Counted from the first letter of the stretch, positions 8,676 through 17,230 are shown. The stretch is 64,000 nucleotides of DNA from Anaerocolumna sp. AGMB13025 (GCF_029689925.1 NZ_CP121445.1:4200501-4264500); one strand, 5' to 3'. Notes: generated by a model not told the origin, from the sequence alone. Program-made: numbers and translations.

Positions 8676-9404
8676 TTACACCTGCATCTGATTTCCCATC
8701 ATAATATAATTATCAGGTCCATCTAACTTTCGTTCCACCGCTCGTAATATTCTGGTTACCGTAAAGGTCATAATAAAGTAAAGCACACAGGCTACTGCGA
8801 AGGACTCAAAATATCTGAAATTATTACCGGCTACTGACTTCGTCTGGAAGAATAATTCCGAAACTGCGATAACATTAAGTACTGAAGTATCTTTGATGTT
8901 AATTACAAATTCATTGCCGGTGGCAGGTAAGATATTACGGATAACCTGTGGCAATACTACATGTATCATAGTTTTAATATGATTCATTCCGACTGCCGCA
9001 GCCGCTTCAAACTGACCCTTGTCAATGGATACAATACCACCCCGGACGATTTCTGACATATAAGCTCCGGTATTAATGGATACAATGAAGATAGCCGCCA
9101 CGGATTTATTCATATCAATGTGAAAGGCCTGAGCGGAACCATAATAAATTACCATGGCTTGTACAATCATCGGCGTACCACGGAAGAACTCAATATAGAT
9201 GGATAGAATCAGATTAACTATTTTAAATAAGATTTTCTTAATGCCGCGCTCCGGCATGGGTACGGTCCGGACAATACCCACCAGTAAACCAATGAGCCAG
9301 CCAAGGGAAGTACCAATCATGGATATATATAGTGTAGCACCGGCTCCACGTAAAAACATCGGCCAGTTGTTTGTTACTATTTTAATAAGCCATTCGAGGC
9401 TCAT
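8676..9404 (-). CDS. Amino-acid (probably lysine) ABC transporter permease
   Basis: This 242-residue integral membrane protein has several hydrophobic helices. It carries the His/Glu/Gln/Arg permease motifs FFRGTPMIVQAMVIYYG and, later, the EAA-type loop EAAAAVGMNHIKTMIHVVLP, which contacts the ATPase. It belongs to the HisM/GlnP permease family and pairs with the ATPase 121 bp downstream and the binding protein upstream. A perfect AAGGAGG ribosome site precedes ATG. Substrate assignment to lysine rests on the upstream riboswitch. Confidence 0.92.
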   Translation of the reverse strand: MSLEWLIKIVTNNWPMFLRGAGATLYISMIGTSLGWLIGLLVGIVRTVPMPERGIKKILFKIVNLILSIYIEFFRGTPMIVQAMVIYYGSAQAFHIDMNKSVAAIFIVSINTGAYMSEIVRGGIVSIDKGQFEAAAAVGMNHIKTMIHVVLPQVIRNILPATGNEFVINIKDTSVLNVIAVSELFFQTKSVAGNNFRYFESFAVACVLYFIMTFTVTRILRAVERKLDGPDNYIMMGNQMQV

Positions 9405-9510
9405 AATATTTTCCTCCTTAAATTAATTCTCTATTTTTATTGGTTTCAAATTGATCTTGATTGATTAGTCAATATATCAACCGGCATCCAACGACTTAAT
9501 TACCTTGAAA

Positions 9511-9545
9511 AGGAAACCGGCTGCATCAGCTACAACCGGTTTCCT
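9511..9545 (-). terminator. Intra-operon hairpin after the binding-protein gene
   Basis: A 10-bp perfect stem (AGGAAACCGG with CCGGTTTCCT) is followed on the minus strand by TTTTC. It sits between the binding-protein and permease genes. Such partial terminators or stabilising hairpins usually make the binding protein more abundant than the membrane subunits. Confidence 0.75.
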
Positions 9546-9556
9546 GGTATCAGTCA

Positions 9557-10468
9557 TTATTGCGCTGCTGGCTGGTTAGCTATAGCAGCATCCATAATGC
9601 TAGTACGTTCCTCCTCAGAGATTCCTGCTAAAATCTCATTGATTTTAGGTGTTAATTCACTGCCTTTAGCAATACCTACTGCAATAGCTGTATCATCATC
9701 CGAAGTTTTAAAACCGTCCGTAAATTCTACCATTGCAAAGTTTTCATTGGCTGCGGAAGCACTGACGCCCTCAGGTCTTTCTGATACATAACCATCAATT
9801 ATTCCAGATTCAAGGGCAACTCTCATTGCAGGGAAGTTGTCCATGGCAGTTTCCTTTTTCACACCTTCAATCTGGTCAATTACTGAGTAGTGGAAGGTAT
9901 TTAACTGGGCTGTGATTTTAGCTCCTTTAAAATCCTGAATGGATTTGGCAGTTTCATATTTACCACCTTTTTTTACAACCATAACCAGGTTTGATCTATA
10001 ATAATTATCTGAGAAATCAATGGTTTCTTTTCTTTCGGCAGTCGGAGACATACCAGCAATAATTGCATCTATCTTACCGGAGGTTAAAGCCGGAACCAGT
10101 CCGTCCCATTCGGTTTTAACAATTACTAATTTCTTTCCTAAACCATCTGCTATTTTTTTAGCAATTTCAACATCGTAGCCGCCGGCAAAGTCCGCACTGT
10201 CTTCAATAGCTACACCGCCGTTCGCATCTCCTGTCTGTGTCCAGTTAAATGGAGCATAACCGGCTTCCATACCTACCTTAAAGGTATCTTGCGTTGCTTC
10301 ACTGCTATCCCCTGATGTACTGTTATCTCCTGATGCAGTATCAGCGGTACTGCTTTCAGCTGTTGATGCTGCCCCCGGATTCGTAGAATCTGTCTTAGTT
10401 CCGCATCCTGCTAATAACATAACTGCGGATAATGACATTGCTAATAATGCAACCAATTTTTTCTTCAT
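9557..10468 (-). CDS. Amino-acid (probably lysine) ABC transporter substrate-binding lipoprotein
   Basis: This 303-residue protein has a lipoprotein signal with lipobox LLAGC (about 18-22) and a Ser/Thr-rich linker to about residue 60. A family-3 solute-binding domain follows, with FKVGMEAGYAPFNW, GYDVEIAKKIADGLGKK, DAIIAGMSPTAERKETIDFS and a C-terminal lobe. It is tethered outside the membrane and delivers ligand to the permease. It is the first gene after a lysine riboswitch, so lysine is the probable ligand. The gene has its own downstream hairpin before the permease gene. Confidence 0.92.
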   Translation of the reverse strand: MKKKLVALLAMSLSAVMLLAGCGTKTDSTNPGAASTAESSTADTASGDNSTSGDSSEATQDTFKVGMEAGYAPFNWTQTGDANGGVAIEDSADFAGGYDVEIAKKIADGLGKKLVIVKTEWDGLVPALTSGKIDAIIAGMSPTAERKETIDFSDNYYRSNLVMVVKKGGKYETAKSIQDFKGAKITAQLNTFHYSVIDQIEGVKKETAMDNFPAMRVALESGIIDGYVSERPEGVSASAANENFAMVEFTDGFKTSDDDTAIAVGIAKGSELTPKINEILAGISEEERTSIMDAAIANQPAAQ

Positions 10469-10547
10469 AAATATTCTCTCCTTTTTATAGATTTTATTAG
10501 GTATTCTTTCGCTGTTCTAATAACAACAGTTACGTTCCTTTCGAGCG

Positions 10548-10576
10548 AAAAAAAAGACCTGAGGTAAACTCAGGTC
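10548..10576 (-). terminator. Riboswitch expression-platform terminator
   Basis: On the minus strand GACCTGAG pairs with CTCAGGTC and is followed by eight T residues. It lies between the lysine aptamer and the binding-protein gene, as expected for lysine-dependent transcription attenuation. Confidence 0.9.
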
Positions 10577-10616
10577 CAATATGTGCATTGTCCTAAAATC
10601 CCCTTCTTTCCCAAAC

Positions 10617-10790
10617 GAGATAGCACAACTCAATAAACTGGGAAGTTCATTGAGACAGTCCTGCAGCTCTTAACTGCAGACCCAGCAGATAATCCTGAGA
10701 TTATTACCTGCTTCGGCGATATTTCCTTCTCAATAGCATCTTTGCTTCTCAAACTCCTCTAAAGACTGTTAAATACCGCGCCTCTACCTC
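10617..10790 (-). promoter_or_regulatory. Lysine riboswitch (L box) aptamer
   Basis: Read on the minus strand, P1 is formed by GAGGTAG (10784-10790) and CTATCTC (10617-10623). Between them lie the hallmark lysine-riboswitch segments in order: AGAGGCGCGG, a loop-E-like AGTTTGAGAAG region, GCCGAAGCAGG, CTGGGTCTGCAGTTAAG and GGACTGTC. These match the conserved core of the L box. Lysine binding would favour the terminator at 10548-10576 and switch off the transporter. This also assigns the ABC transporter to lysine uptake. Confidence 0.92.
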
Positions 10791-10828
10791 ACCTGTAAAA
10801 GTGAGGTCACTATTAAATTATGTTATAT

Positions 10829-10857
10829 ATCTTACAACATCAAGTTATATCTGTCAA
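10829..10857 (-). promoter_or_regulatory. Sigma-A-type promoter of the lysine transporter operon
   Basis: On the minus strand, TTGACA (10852-10857) and TAAGAT (10829-10834) are separated by exactly 17 bp. The predicted start lies just ahead of the riboswitch aptamer. Confidence 0.8.
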
Positions 10858-10935
10858 TCTGGCAATTTACTTTTCTTTTGATTTTAGAGGTAGTTTTCCT
10901 TTTTTCTTGCATATTTTACCTAATTCTGCCCTGGA

Positions 10936-10951
10936 TTTAGTTTAAGGAAAC
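10936..10951 (+). promoter_or_regulatory. Putative DtxR/MntR-family operator upstream of feoA
   Basis: TTTAGTTTAAGGAAAC matches 13 of 16 positions of the Bacillus MntR box TTTGCCTTAAGGAAAC and contains the perfect inverted repeat TAGTTT-AAGG-AAACTA (extending to 10953). It lies 129 bp before the feoA start. A DtxR/MntR-type regulator is encoded just downstream of feoB. Metal-dependent repression of feoAB through this site is inference. Confidence 0.6.
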
Positions 10952-11079
10952 TATTTTAAACGAAGTTAAATTTTTTTTGAAAATAGGTAATATTGAGGAA
11001 CCATCCCTTATTTTCATCATACTATAAAATTAGCTCTAATTAAGTTTATTAATTGGAATTAATTTATTGGAGGTATACT

Positions 11080-11304
11080 ATGTCAAAACTTGATGCTGTA
11101 TCTGTCGGAAAACAGGTCACAGTGGAAGAACTTTCAGCTACAGAATTATTACGGGAGAGAATGCTTGCCCTGGGTTTAACAAAAGGAGCAAGGATTGAAG
11201 TAATCAGAAAAGGGCCTTCCGGTGATCCCACCATCTATAATATCCGCGGTGCAATGATAGCCTTACGAAAAGAAGAGGCAACTTTAATCACGGTAACAGA
11301 TTAA
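11080..11304 (+). CDS. feoA: FeoA ferrous iron transport accessory protein
   Basis: This 74-residue protein has a FeoA SH3-like fold: LDAVSVGKQVTVEEL, then RMLALGLTKGARIEVIRKGP, DPTIYNIRGAMIALRKEEATLI. FeoA is a small cytoplasmic partner of the FeoB Fe2+ transporter. The ATG at 11080 is preferred over an upstream TTG because TTGGAGG lies six bases before it. feoB follows 41 bp downstream. A DtxR/MntR-like operator lies upstream. Confidence 0.93.
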   Translation: MSKLDAVSVGKQVTVEELSATELLRERMLALGLTKGARIEVIRKGPSGDPTIYNIRGAMIALRKEEATLITVTD

Positions 11305-11345
11305 AATAATTAATTGTTTAAATAGAAAAGGTTAGGAGGCTCGTA

Positions 11346-12758
11346 ATGGGGTTAACATTTCAATCGGCTCAGTCCTGTTCTCTGACAGATCTATTTCAGA
11401 TCGAAAAAAAGGATAACCAGCAAGTTATTGCACTGGCGGGTAATCCCAATACAGGAAAAAGTACAGTTTTTAATGCATTGACCGGACTTCATCAGCATAC
11501 AGGAAACTGGCCCGGCAAAACTGTTGTCAATGCCAGAGGCGAATATAGGCATAAAGACCTTGAGCATATTTTAGTTGACTTACCGGGAACGTATTCCCTG
11601 TTTGCTTCTTCTGCCGAGGAAGAAGTGGCCAGAGATTTCCTGTGTTTTGGCAATGCCAATGCAGTTGTTGTAGTAAGTGATGCAACTTGTCTGGAAAGAA
11701 ATTTAAACCTGGTCTTTCAGGTCATGGAGCTTACAGAACATGTAATATTATGCATTAATCTAATTGATGAAGCACGAAAGAAAAATATCATAATTGACGG
11801 AAAGGGCATCGAAGAGGAATTAGGTATTCCGGTTATCTTATGCGCAGCGAGAAACGGTACCGGCATGAAGGAATTAAGGGAAACTGTTTATAACGTAACA
11901 ACTGGTAAAATAAATCCGAAGCCACGTCAGCTCCTATATGATGAGGAAATCGAAAACAAACTTAACTCTATTATTCCTTTATTAACATCGAGGATTCATG
12001 GTATAAATCCAAGATGGCTTGCTTTAAGAATCCTTGACGGGGATACCAAACTTACAGAATCCATATTTAACAATCTGGAACATTCTGTAAAAGATGAAAT
12101 TCTATCGGGTCTTCGTTCAGATGATACGACTTTAAAAAAAGAGAAAGTACGTGAAGAAATTACAAAAGAACTATATAAAAGGGCGGAACAGATTACTGCC
12201 AGCTATGTAAAAACAGATAACACAAAAATTAATCGGGACAGAATTATTGATAACTATATCACCTCAAGGATTTTCGGTCTTCCTCTTATGCTTCTGGTGC
12301 TGGCTGTTGTGTTTTGGATAACCATATCCGGTGCTAATATACCTTCTGCCATATTATCCGACGGCTTCTCTTATCTGGAAGAAAAGCTCACCCTTTTATT
12401 TCAGTATCTAGATGCTCCCACCTGGCTTCATGGTATTTTAATTCTTGGTCTGTTTCGGACTATGGCGTGGGTAATCTCTGTTATGCTGCCCCCAATGGCT
12501 ATCTTCTTTCCTTTGTTTACAATATTGGAGGATTTGGGATATCTGCCAAGAGTTGCTTTTAATATGGACCATTTGTTTAAGAAAGCCTGCGCTCACGGTA
12601 AGCAATGCTTAAGTATGTGCATGGGATTTGGCTGCAATGCCGCCGGCATTGTATCCTGCCGTATTATAGAATCTCCAAGAGAACGTCTGATTGCGATTTT
12701 AACGAATAATTTTGTTCCCTGCAACGGAAGATTTCCACAACCATACAAAGAGAAATAA
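11346..12758 (+). CDS. feoB: FeoB Fe2+ transporter, 5' part interrupted by an integrated element
   Basis: The frame encodes the N-terminal G domain of FeoB: G1 GNPNTGKS (32-39), G2 region NWPGKTV, G3 DLPGTYS (78-84) and G4 NLID (138-141). The helical GDI-like region and the first membrane helices of the permease domain follow. The native sequence runs to NNFVPCNGRFP. After that come only QPYKEK and a stop, which are encoded by the inserted element. The usual continuation TLIA and the rest of the membrane domain are found 3.77 kb away (16504-17230). As it stands the product is a truncated, presumably non-transporting protein. Joining the flanks at ATTTCC restores 705 codons in frame. Confidence 0.95.
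   Translation: MGLTFQSAQSCSLTDLFQIEKKDNQQVIALAGNPNTGKSTVFNALTGLHQHTGNWPGKTVVNARGEYRHKDLEHILVDLPGTYSLFASSAEEEVARDFLCFGNANAVVVVSDATCLERNLNLVFQVMELTEHVILCINLIDEARKKNIIIDGKGIEEELGIPVILCAARNGTGMKELRETVYNVTTGKINPKPRQLLYDEEIENKLNSIIPLLTSRIHGINPRWLALRILDGDTKLTESIFNNLEHSVKDEILSGLRSDDTTLKKEKVREEITKELYKRAEQITASYVKTDNTKINRDRIIDNYITSRIFGLPLMLLVLAVVFWITISGANIPSAILSDGFSYLEEKLTLLFQYLDAPTWLHGILILGLFRTMAWVISVMLPPMAIFFPLFTILEDLGYLPRVAFNMDHLFKKACAHGKQCLSMCMGFGCNAAGIVSCRIIESPRERLIAILTNNFVPCNGRFPQPYKEK
12716..12755 (+). other. attL of the element in feoB
   Basis: feoB coding sequence ends at the core ATTTCC (12731-12736). Element sequence follows, with ACCATACAAAG (12740-12750), the near-inverse of CTTTGTGTGGT at the other end. 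This defines the left attachment junction of the serine-recombinase element. Confidence 0.85.
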
Positions 12759-12839
12759 AATTATCCCTCCATTCAGGCAATGAAAAATCCATCAAATTAA
12801 TCGTACCTAAGTCCCCCTAGATGGCGATTTTACAAGCAT

Positions 12840-13049
12840 TTATTTGATGCTTCCATCAAGTTCGCATAATTTTAGTTTTTCCAGTATTTTGTCAATGACA
12901 GTTATCTTTTCTTCTGTGGTTAAATCAGAACTAGTTAGTCTCCGTTTTATCACTTCGCAATGAAATTCATTTATTTTATCCGAGAGTACTTGAAAGTCCA
13001 TATTGTCAGAAAAATGGATTATTACATTCTGAACACAATTTTTTTTCAT
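12840..13049 (-). CDS. Small 69-residue protein near the element's left end
   Basis: The frame starts with ATG at 13049 behind GGTGGAGAG, so it is probably translated. The product is highly charged and helical (NMDFQVLSDKINEFHCEVIKR, then TTEEKITVIDKILEKLK) with no recognisable domain. It lies about 100 bp inside the left attachment site of the LSR element. Its size, charge and position are compatible with a recombination directionality factor or a small regulator, but no sequence motif proves it. Confidence 0.6.
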   Translation of the reverse strand: MKKNCVQNVIIHFSDNMDFQVLSDKINEFHCEVIKRRLTSSDLTTEEKITVIDKILEKLKLCELDGSIK

Positions 13050-13453
13050 TTACTCTCTCCACCGATAATTAATAGATATTTTATGTTATGAAAACATCGG
13101 TATGTCCTATTACATTATAAGAAGAGGTATTATAATAAATATTTTTTAAATGTCTATAGGTAAAAAATGCATTTTGCTCAACCTGATTCAGTTGTAATAA
13201 AAACTACAACATTCATAACGACCAGCTCCTTTCACTGCTGTAAAATGTATAGTTACATCTTTGTTATCCTATCCATCTTAAGTCCTGCCAAAATAAAAGA
13301 CGGCGGCTTTGTGTAACCGTCGTCTGCTAATAATATTAGTTTTTGCACCCAATGAAAATACATATTACCGGACAGCGGTTTAATTTATATAACAGCTGCT
13401 AACTCATTTCCTGTACATATAAAGCCATTATTTCTTTCATTAAAACATAAAAT
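13050..13453. other. Intergenic region within the feoB element
   Basis: This 404-bp gap holds the presumed promoter of the small minus-strand gene near its right-hand side and a terminator at 13290-13325. I see no further gene with a ribosome site. Confidence 0.5.
13290..13325 (-). terminator. Terminator downstream of the amidohydrolase gene
   Basis: AGACGGCGG (13298-13306) pairs with CCGTCGTCT (13317-13325) with one G-T wobble. On the minus strand the stem is followed by TTTTATTTT. It lies 128 bp after the amidohydrolase stop. Confidence 0.75.
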
Positions 13454-14251
13454 TCATTCCTTTAATAACTTTAAAATATTCTCACCTAAAATTTTGTTTT
13501 TTATCTCCTCAGATGGGCTAAGATACTCTACAAGTTGTTTACTTAACAAAGGATCTCCATATGGAGCATCTGAACTAAACAGGCATTTATCCGGGAGTTC
13601 TGTCACAGCCATACGAACAGCAAGGGTAGAAAATGCCGCCGACAAATCTAAATATACGTTAGAAACAGTTCTGGCAAACTCTATCACATCCATCCAATGA
13701 TAGCCGCCCATGTGCCCAAAGATAACAGAAATCTTGGGATGCCTTTTTGTGATATCCATAAGAATGTTAATTCCGCTTAGTGAAACAGGATTAAATGTAT
13801 GAATCCATATAGGCAATTCAGGATATTTTTCCAAGGCTTGAAAAACAGTCTCTAATTGACTGATTTGCTTATCTGAACCAGGAGTAAATTCCCCCACGCC
13901 TTTTAAATTGTTAGAAATAATATAGGTATTAATCCAATTTTTTGTCTCTTCCAAAGATAAATCAAGTGGAACGGAACCAAAGCCATAGAATTTATCCGGA
14001 TATTTTTCAATAATCTCTGTCAGGTCCTGTATGTTATTCCTCATTCGATTCAAATCGTCTTCTCTGCTATTAGTACCTGCTAATATCTTATATAAAGCAC
14101 CCATTTCCTTTTTTAACTCTTCTAATGTAGCAGCTCTCTCTGGATGTGGAGCCGTGCAAAACAGAATTGCTTTGTCAATATCTGCCTTTTCTAAGTTTTC
14201 TAATTGCATTTTAGTAGGTAACATTACATGTTCATGGCTATCAATAATCAT
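13454..14251 (-). CDS. Amidohydrolase-family metal-dependent hydrolase
   Basis: This 265-residue protein belongs to the amidohydrolase-2 group of TIM-barrel enzymes. The first strand carries the metal-binding DSHEH (residues 4-8), a middle strand WIHTFNP, then IFGHMGGYHW, and a final strand SSDAPYG with the catalytic aspartate. The order HxH, H, H, D is the family pattern. Members hydrolyse or decarboxylate small carboxylates and lactones; the substrate here is unknown. It lies inside the feoB element, divergent from an HxlR regulator, which probably controls it. The ribosome site is AAAGGAAG. Confidence 0.85.
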   Translation of the reverse strand: MIIDSHEHVMLPTKMQLENLEKADIDKAILFCTAPHPERAATLEELKKEMGALYKILAGTNSREDDLNRMRNNIQDLTEIIEKYPDKFYGFGSVPLDLSLEETKNWINTYIISNNLKGVGEFTPGSDKQISQLETVFQALEKYPELPIWIHTFNPVSLSGINILMDITKRHPKISVIFGHMGGYHWMDVIEFARTVSNVYLDLSAAFSTLAVRMAVTELPDKCLFSSDAPYGDPLLSKQLVEYLSPSEEIKNKILGENILKLLKE

Positions 14252-14388
14252 AATAAATCTTCCTTTCTATATCGTGTTATTCTTGCTATAATAAAAAGGT
14301 ATCATGGCTTAATAAGAAGAACAAGTACGCACATTTTTAATATAAGGTACCTTTTTTGATACATATCATATTTTAGGAAGGATTAATT
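14252..14388. promoter_or_regulatory. Divergent control region of amidohydrolase and HxlR genes
   Basis: An extended -10 TGCTATAAT (14284-14292) points towards the HxlR gene. It is directly followed by AAAAAGGTATCA (14295-14306). The inverted counterpart GGTACCTTTTTTGATAC lies at 14346-14362. The two inverted copies of AAAAAGGTA could be operator half-sites for the HxlR protein. This is inferred from symmetry and position. Confidence 0.55.
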
Positions 14389-14736
14389 ATGGCTAAATCA
14401 ATTTCATCAGATACTGCCTGTCCTATGTCGTTAGGGATTAATGTACTAAGTGGTAGGTGGAAGATACAAATCTTGTGGAATATCTACCACAAAAAAACTC
14501 TGCGTTTTAATGAATTGCAGCGCACCTTGGGAAACATTACTACGAAAACACTAACCGAACAGTTACGAGAACTGGAAGAACAACGAATCATAAAAAGAAC
14601 TATTTTTCCAGAGGTTCCTCCAAAGGTTGAGTATTCTTTTACTGAAATAGGACAAACTTTGGAACCTGTTTTTAAAACGCTTTGTGAATGGGGTTCCCAA
14701 TACCTGCATAAAATTAGTATGGAAGAAAATCAGTAA
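14389..14736 (+). CDS. HxlR-family winged-helix transcriptional regulator
   Basis: This 115-residue protein has the HxlR pattern: CPMSLGINVLSGRWKIQILW, then FNELQRTLGNITTKTLTEQLRELEEQRII and VEYSFTEIGQTLEPVFKTLCEWG. Cys12 just before the first helix is the conserved position used by thiol-sensing members such as YodB and HypR. The ribosome site is GGAAGGA. It is divergent from the amidohydrolase gene and precedes the recombinase. It probably senses a reactive electrophile or redox change and regulates the adjacent gene; this is family-based inference. Confidence 0.88.
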   Translation: MAKSISSDTACPMSLGINVLSGRWKIQILWNIYHKKTLRFNELQRTLGNITTKTLTEQLRELEEQRIIKRTIFPEVPPKVEYSFTEIGQTLEPVFKTLCEWGSQYLHKISMEENQ

Positions 14737-14817
14737 CCGTTAAGAACCATCACATTCATTAGCCTCTGTGCTAAACCTTATCTGACCTTGCAATCTGAAA
14801 AGGATGGTGAATCGTCT

Positions 14818-16443
14818 TTGAAAATCTTTATTTACAGCCGTAAATCGGTTTATACCGGCAAGGGTGAAAGTGTTGAGAACCAAATTGAAATGTGTAAAGA
14901 ATATATTACAGCAAAGCTTTCGTCAACCGATAAAGCAGTGATAACCGTTTATGAGGATGAGGGGTTCTCTGCAAAGAACACAGACAGACCGCAATTTCAG
15001 CAAATGATCCGCGACATCAAATTAAACAAGCCGGAATATATTGTATGCTATCGCCTTGACCGTATCAGCCGCAATGTAAGCGATTTTTCTTCTTTGATTG
15101 AATATCTGAACAATCATAATATTTCTTTTATCTGTATCAAAGAAGAATTTGACACATCAAAACCTATGGGCAAAGCCATGATGTACATAGCTTCTGTTTT
15201 CGCACAATTGGAACGGGAAACCATTGCAGAACGTGTCCGCGATAATATGCTCATGCTGGCAAGAACCGGACGGTGGCTGGGGGGCACTACTCCCACAGGC
15301 TTCACTTCTGAAAAGGTACAAGAAATCGTTATTGACGGTAAGATTAAAACTGCCTGCAAATTAAAGGACAATCCGGATGAATTAAAAATAATTGATTGTA
15401 TTTACGAAAAATTCTTAGAGTTTCGCAGTATATCAGGTGTCAGCAAATATTTAATTAAGCAGGGAATCCGGTCACGAACTGGCAAAATGTTCTCTCTGCT
15501 TGGAATCAAAGAAATTCTTCAAAACCCAGTCTATTGCATTGCTGATGAAGATGTATGGAACTATTTTTCGGAACATCATGCAGATATTTGCTTTGACAAG
15601 TCTGAATGCTCTAACAAATATGCATTACTAGCCTACAATAAGCGTGATTATAGAAAGAAGAATGCCCCACGTCAGGAAATAGACAAGTGGATCATTGCGA
15701 TTGGTAAGCACAAGGGGCGTGTATCCGGTAAAAAGTGGGTAGCGATTCAAAACATCTTAAAGGACAACGTGGCAACAGGTACAAAACCTGCCCTCATGCA
15801 CAATGACTATTCGCTGCTATCCGGTTTAATCTATTGTGATAAATGCAAAAGCCGTATGTTTGCAAAACATAGAAGCGGTAAAGGTGCAAATAATGGGTTA
15901 TATGATTATATTTGCAACAATAAATTGCGTGGCGGCATGGATTTATGTGATTGTCAAAACATCAATGGTCAGCAGGCAGATGATTTAGTCTGTGAGCATC
16001 TTATGCTTTATACGAATGAAAACTCAGTTATCTATAAGCTGCTTAATAAGCTGAAACGAGACTTACAAGGACAGACACAGAAAAATCCACTTGTAATAAT
16101 TGATGATAAAATAAAAAAATGTAACAGTGAGATTAAAAATTTAATCAATACACTGTCCCATGGAAACATAGGATCAGCTTTCATTGAACATATAAACATC
16201 AAAATAAATGAGCTTGACAAGGAACTGGCTTCCTTAAAAGAAGAAAAGATCCGTCTGCAAAAAGACACTACTATTATATCTGACAAAGAACTTCTGATGA
16301 ATATACTGTCTTCAGCATTATCAAACTTCAAAGGCAATTTTTATACGCTGTCGGTTGAAGAAAAAAGGACCTTAATCAAACTGATGGTACAAAAAATAGT
16401 ATGGGACGGAAACGACCTTCATGTTTATATATATGGTGAATAA
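14818..16443 (+). CDS. Large serine recombinase of the feoB element
   Basis: The protein is 541 residues from TTG at 14818, which has a GGTGA site seven bases upstream; an earlier TTG at 14788 lacks one. The resolvase domain begins KIFIYSRKS with the nucleophilic serine, followed by YRLDRISRNVSDFSSLI and an RETIAERVRDNM helix. The recombinase domain contains NPVYCIAD. A zinc ribbon follows (YCDKCK, later YICNNK and CDCQ), then a coiled coil (about 430-490) and a C-terminal segment. This is the TnpX/phage-integrase LSR type. The stop lies 38 bp from the right att arm, the normal place for the integrase gene. Confidence 0.94.
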   Translation: MKIFIYSRKSVYTGKGESVENQIEMCKEYITAKLSSTDKAVITVYEDEGFSAKNTDRPQFQQMIRDIKLNKPEYIVCYRLDRISRNVSDFSSLIEYLNNHNISFICIKEEFDTSKPMGKAMMYIASVFAQLERETIAERVRDNMLMLARTGRWLGGTTPTGFTSEKVQEIVIDGKIKTACKLKDNPDELKIIDCIYEKFLEFRSISGVSKYLIKQGIRSRTGKMFSLLGIKEILQNPVYCIADEDVWNYFSEHHADICFDKSECSNKYALLAYNKRDYRKKNAPRQEIDKWIIAIGKHKGRVSGKKWVAIQNILKDNVATGTKPALMHNDYSLLSGLIYCDKCKSRMFAKHRSGKGANNGLYDYICNNKLRGGMDLCDCQNINGQQADDLVCEHLMLYTNENSVIYKLLNKLKRDLQGQTQKNPLVIIDDKIKKCNSEIKNLINTLSHGNIGSAFIEHINIKINELDKELASLKEEKIRLQKDTTIISDKELLMNILSSALSNFKGNFYTLSVEEKRTLIKLMVQKIVWDGNDLHVYIYGE

Positions 16444-17230
16444 CTGTCATCCATTTACTCGTTATATGGATCAAAATTTCCCTTTGTGTGGTGGCGCATT
16501 TCCTACCCTTATTGCTGTTTCCTCAGTATTTCTGGCCGCAAATGCTGGTATTAAGTTTGGCATACTGCCGGCCTTAACGGTAACCGGATTAATCCTGCTT
16601 GGTATCCTGATTACTCTGCTGGTTTCCTACGGGTTATCCAAAACCCTGCTTAAGGGCATACCTTCCACCTTTACCCTTGAACTGCCGCCTTACCGGGTTC
16701 CTCAAATTGGCAGGGTACTTTATACCTCGATTATAGACCGGACTCTCTTTGTCCTTTGGAGAGCTGTAGCAGTAGCAGCTCCTGCCGGTGTTGTAATTTG
16801 GATTCTTGCCAATATCCGGTTGGGAGATTTAAGCATCATCGGTCATGCGGCTGCTTTTCTTAATCCCTTTGCTAAACTGATTGGTCTCGACGGATATATC
16901 CTGCTGGCCTTTCTTTTAGGACTCCCGGCCAATGAGATTGTACTCCCAATCTTGATTATGAGTTATCTGTCCACTGGATCCATGATGCAATATGATAGCC
17001 TGGAATCCTTACGCACCATACTGCTAAACAATGGCTGGACCTATCTTACCGCTTTAAATGTTATGCTTTTTAGCCTGCTTCACTGGCCTTGTGCTACTAC
17101 TTTACTGACCATCAAAAAGGAAACTGGAAGTATAAAATGGACGATAATAGGTGCCGTCCTGCCAACTGGTATTGCAGTCCTTGTATGCCTTCTTACTACC
17201 ACCCTGTTCCGAATATTGAAGTGGGTATAA
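16421..17230 (+). pseudogene. feoB: FeoB 3' part, separated from its start by the element
   Basis: From ATTTCC at 16498 the frame reads FPTLIAVSSVFL and continues through the C-terminal FeoB membrane domain: LLKGIPSTFTLELPPYRVP, GLDGYILLAFLLGLPANEIVLP and a last helix to the stop at 17230. The first 26 codons (16421-16497) are element sequence, overlap the recombinase end and have no ribosome site. The C-terminal half is intact with no stop or frameshift, which suggests a recent insertion or retained function after excision. On its own it lacks the G domain and cannot act as FeoB. Confidence 0.92.
16478..16520 (+). other. attR of the element in feoB
   Basis: The element arm CTTTGTGTGGT (16482-16492) is followed by the core ATTTCC (16498-16503) and then by feoB sequence encoding TLIA. 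Together with the left end it makes a dyad-symmetric attP on excision. Confidence 0.85.

Larger units (their letters stand above)
12737..16503 (+). mobile_element. 3.77-kb large-serine-recombinase element inserted in feoB
   Basis: The element is bounded by a 6-bp direct repeat ATTTCC (12731-12736 and 16498-16503). Removing one copy plus the interior joins feoB as GRF-PTLIA, giving 2118 bp, exactly 706 codons. Joining the element ends gives a dyad: CTTTGTGTGGT and ACCATACAAAG (10 of 11 complementary) flank 14 bp containing ATTTCC, as expected for an LSR attP. It encodes a 69-residue protein, an amidohydrolase, an HxlR regulator and the LSR, whose stop is 38 bp from the right arm. Confidence 0.92.
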
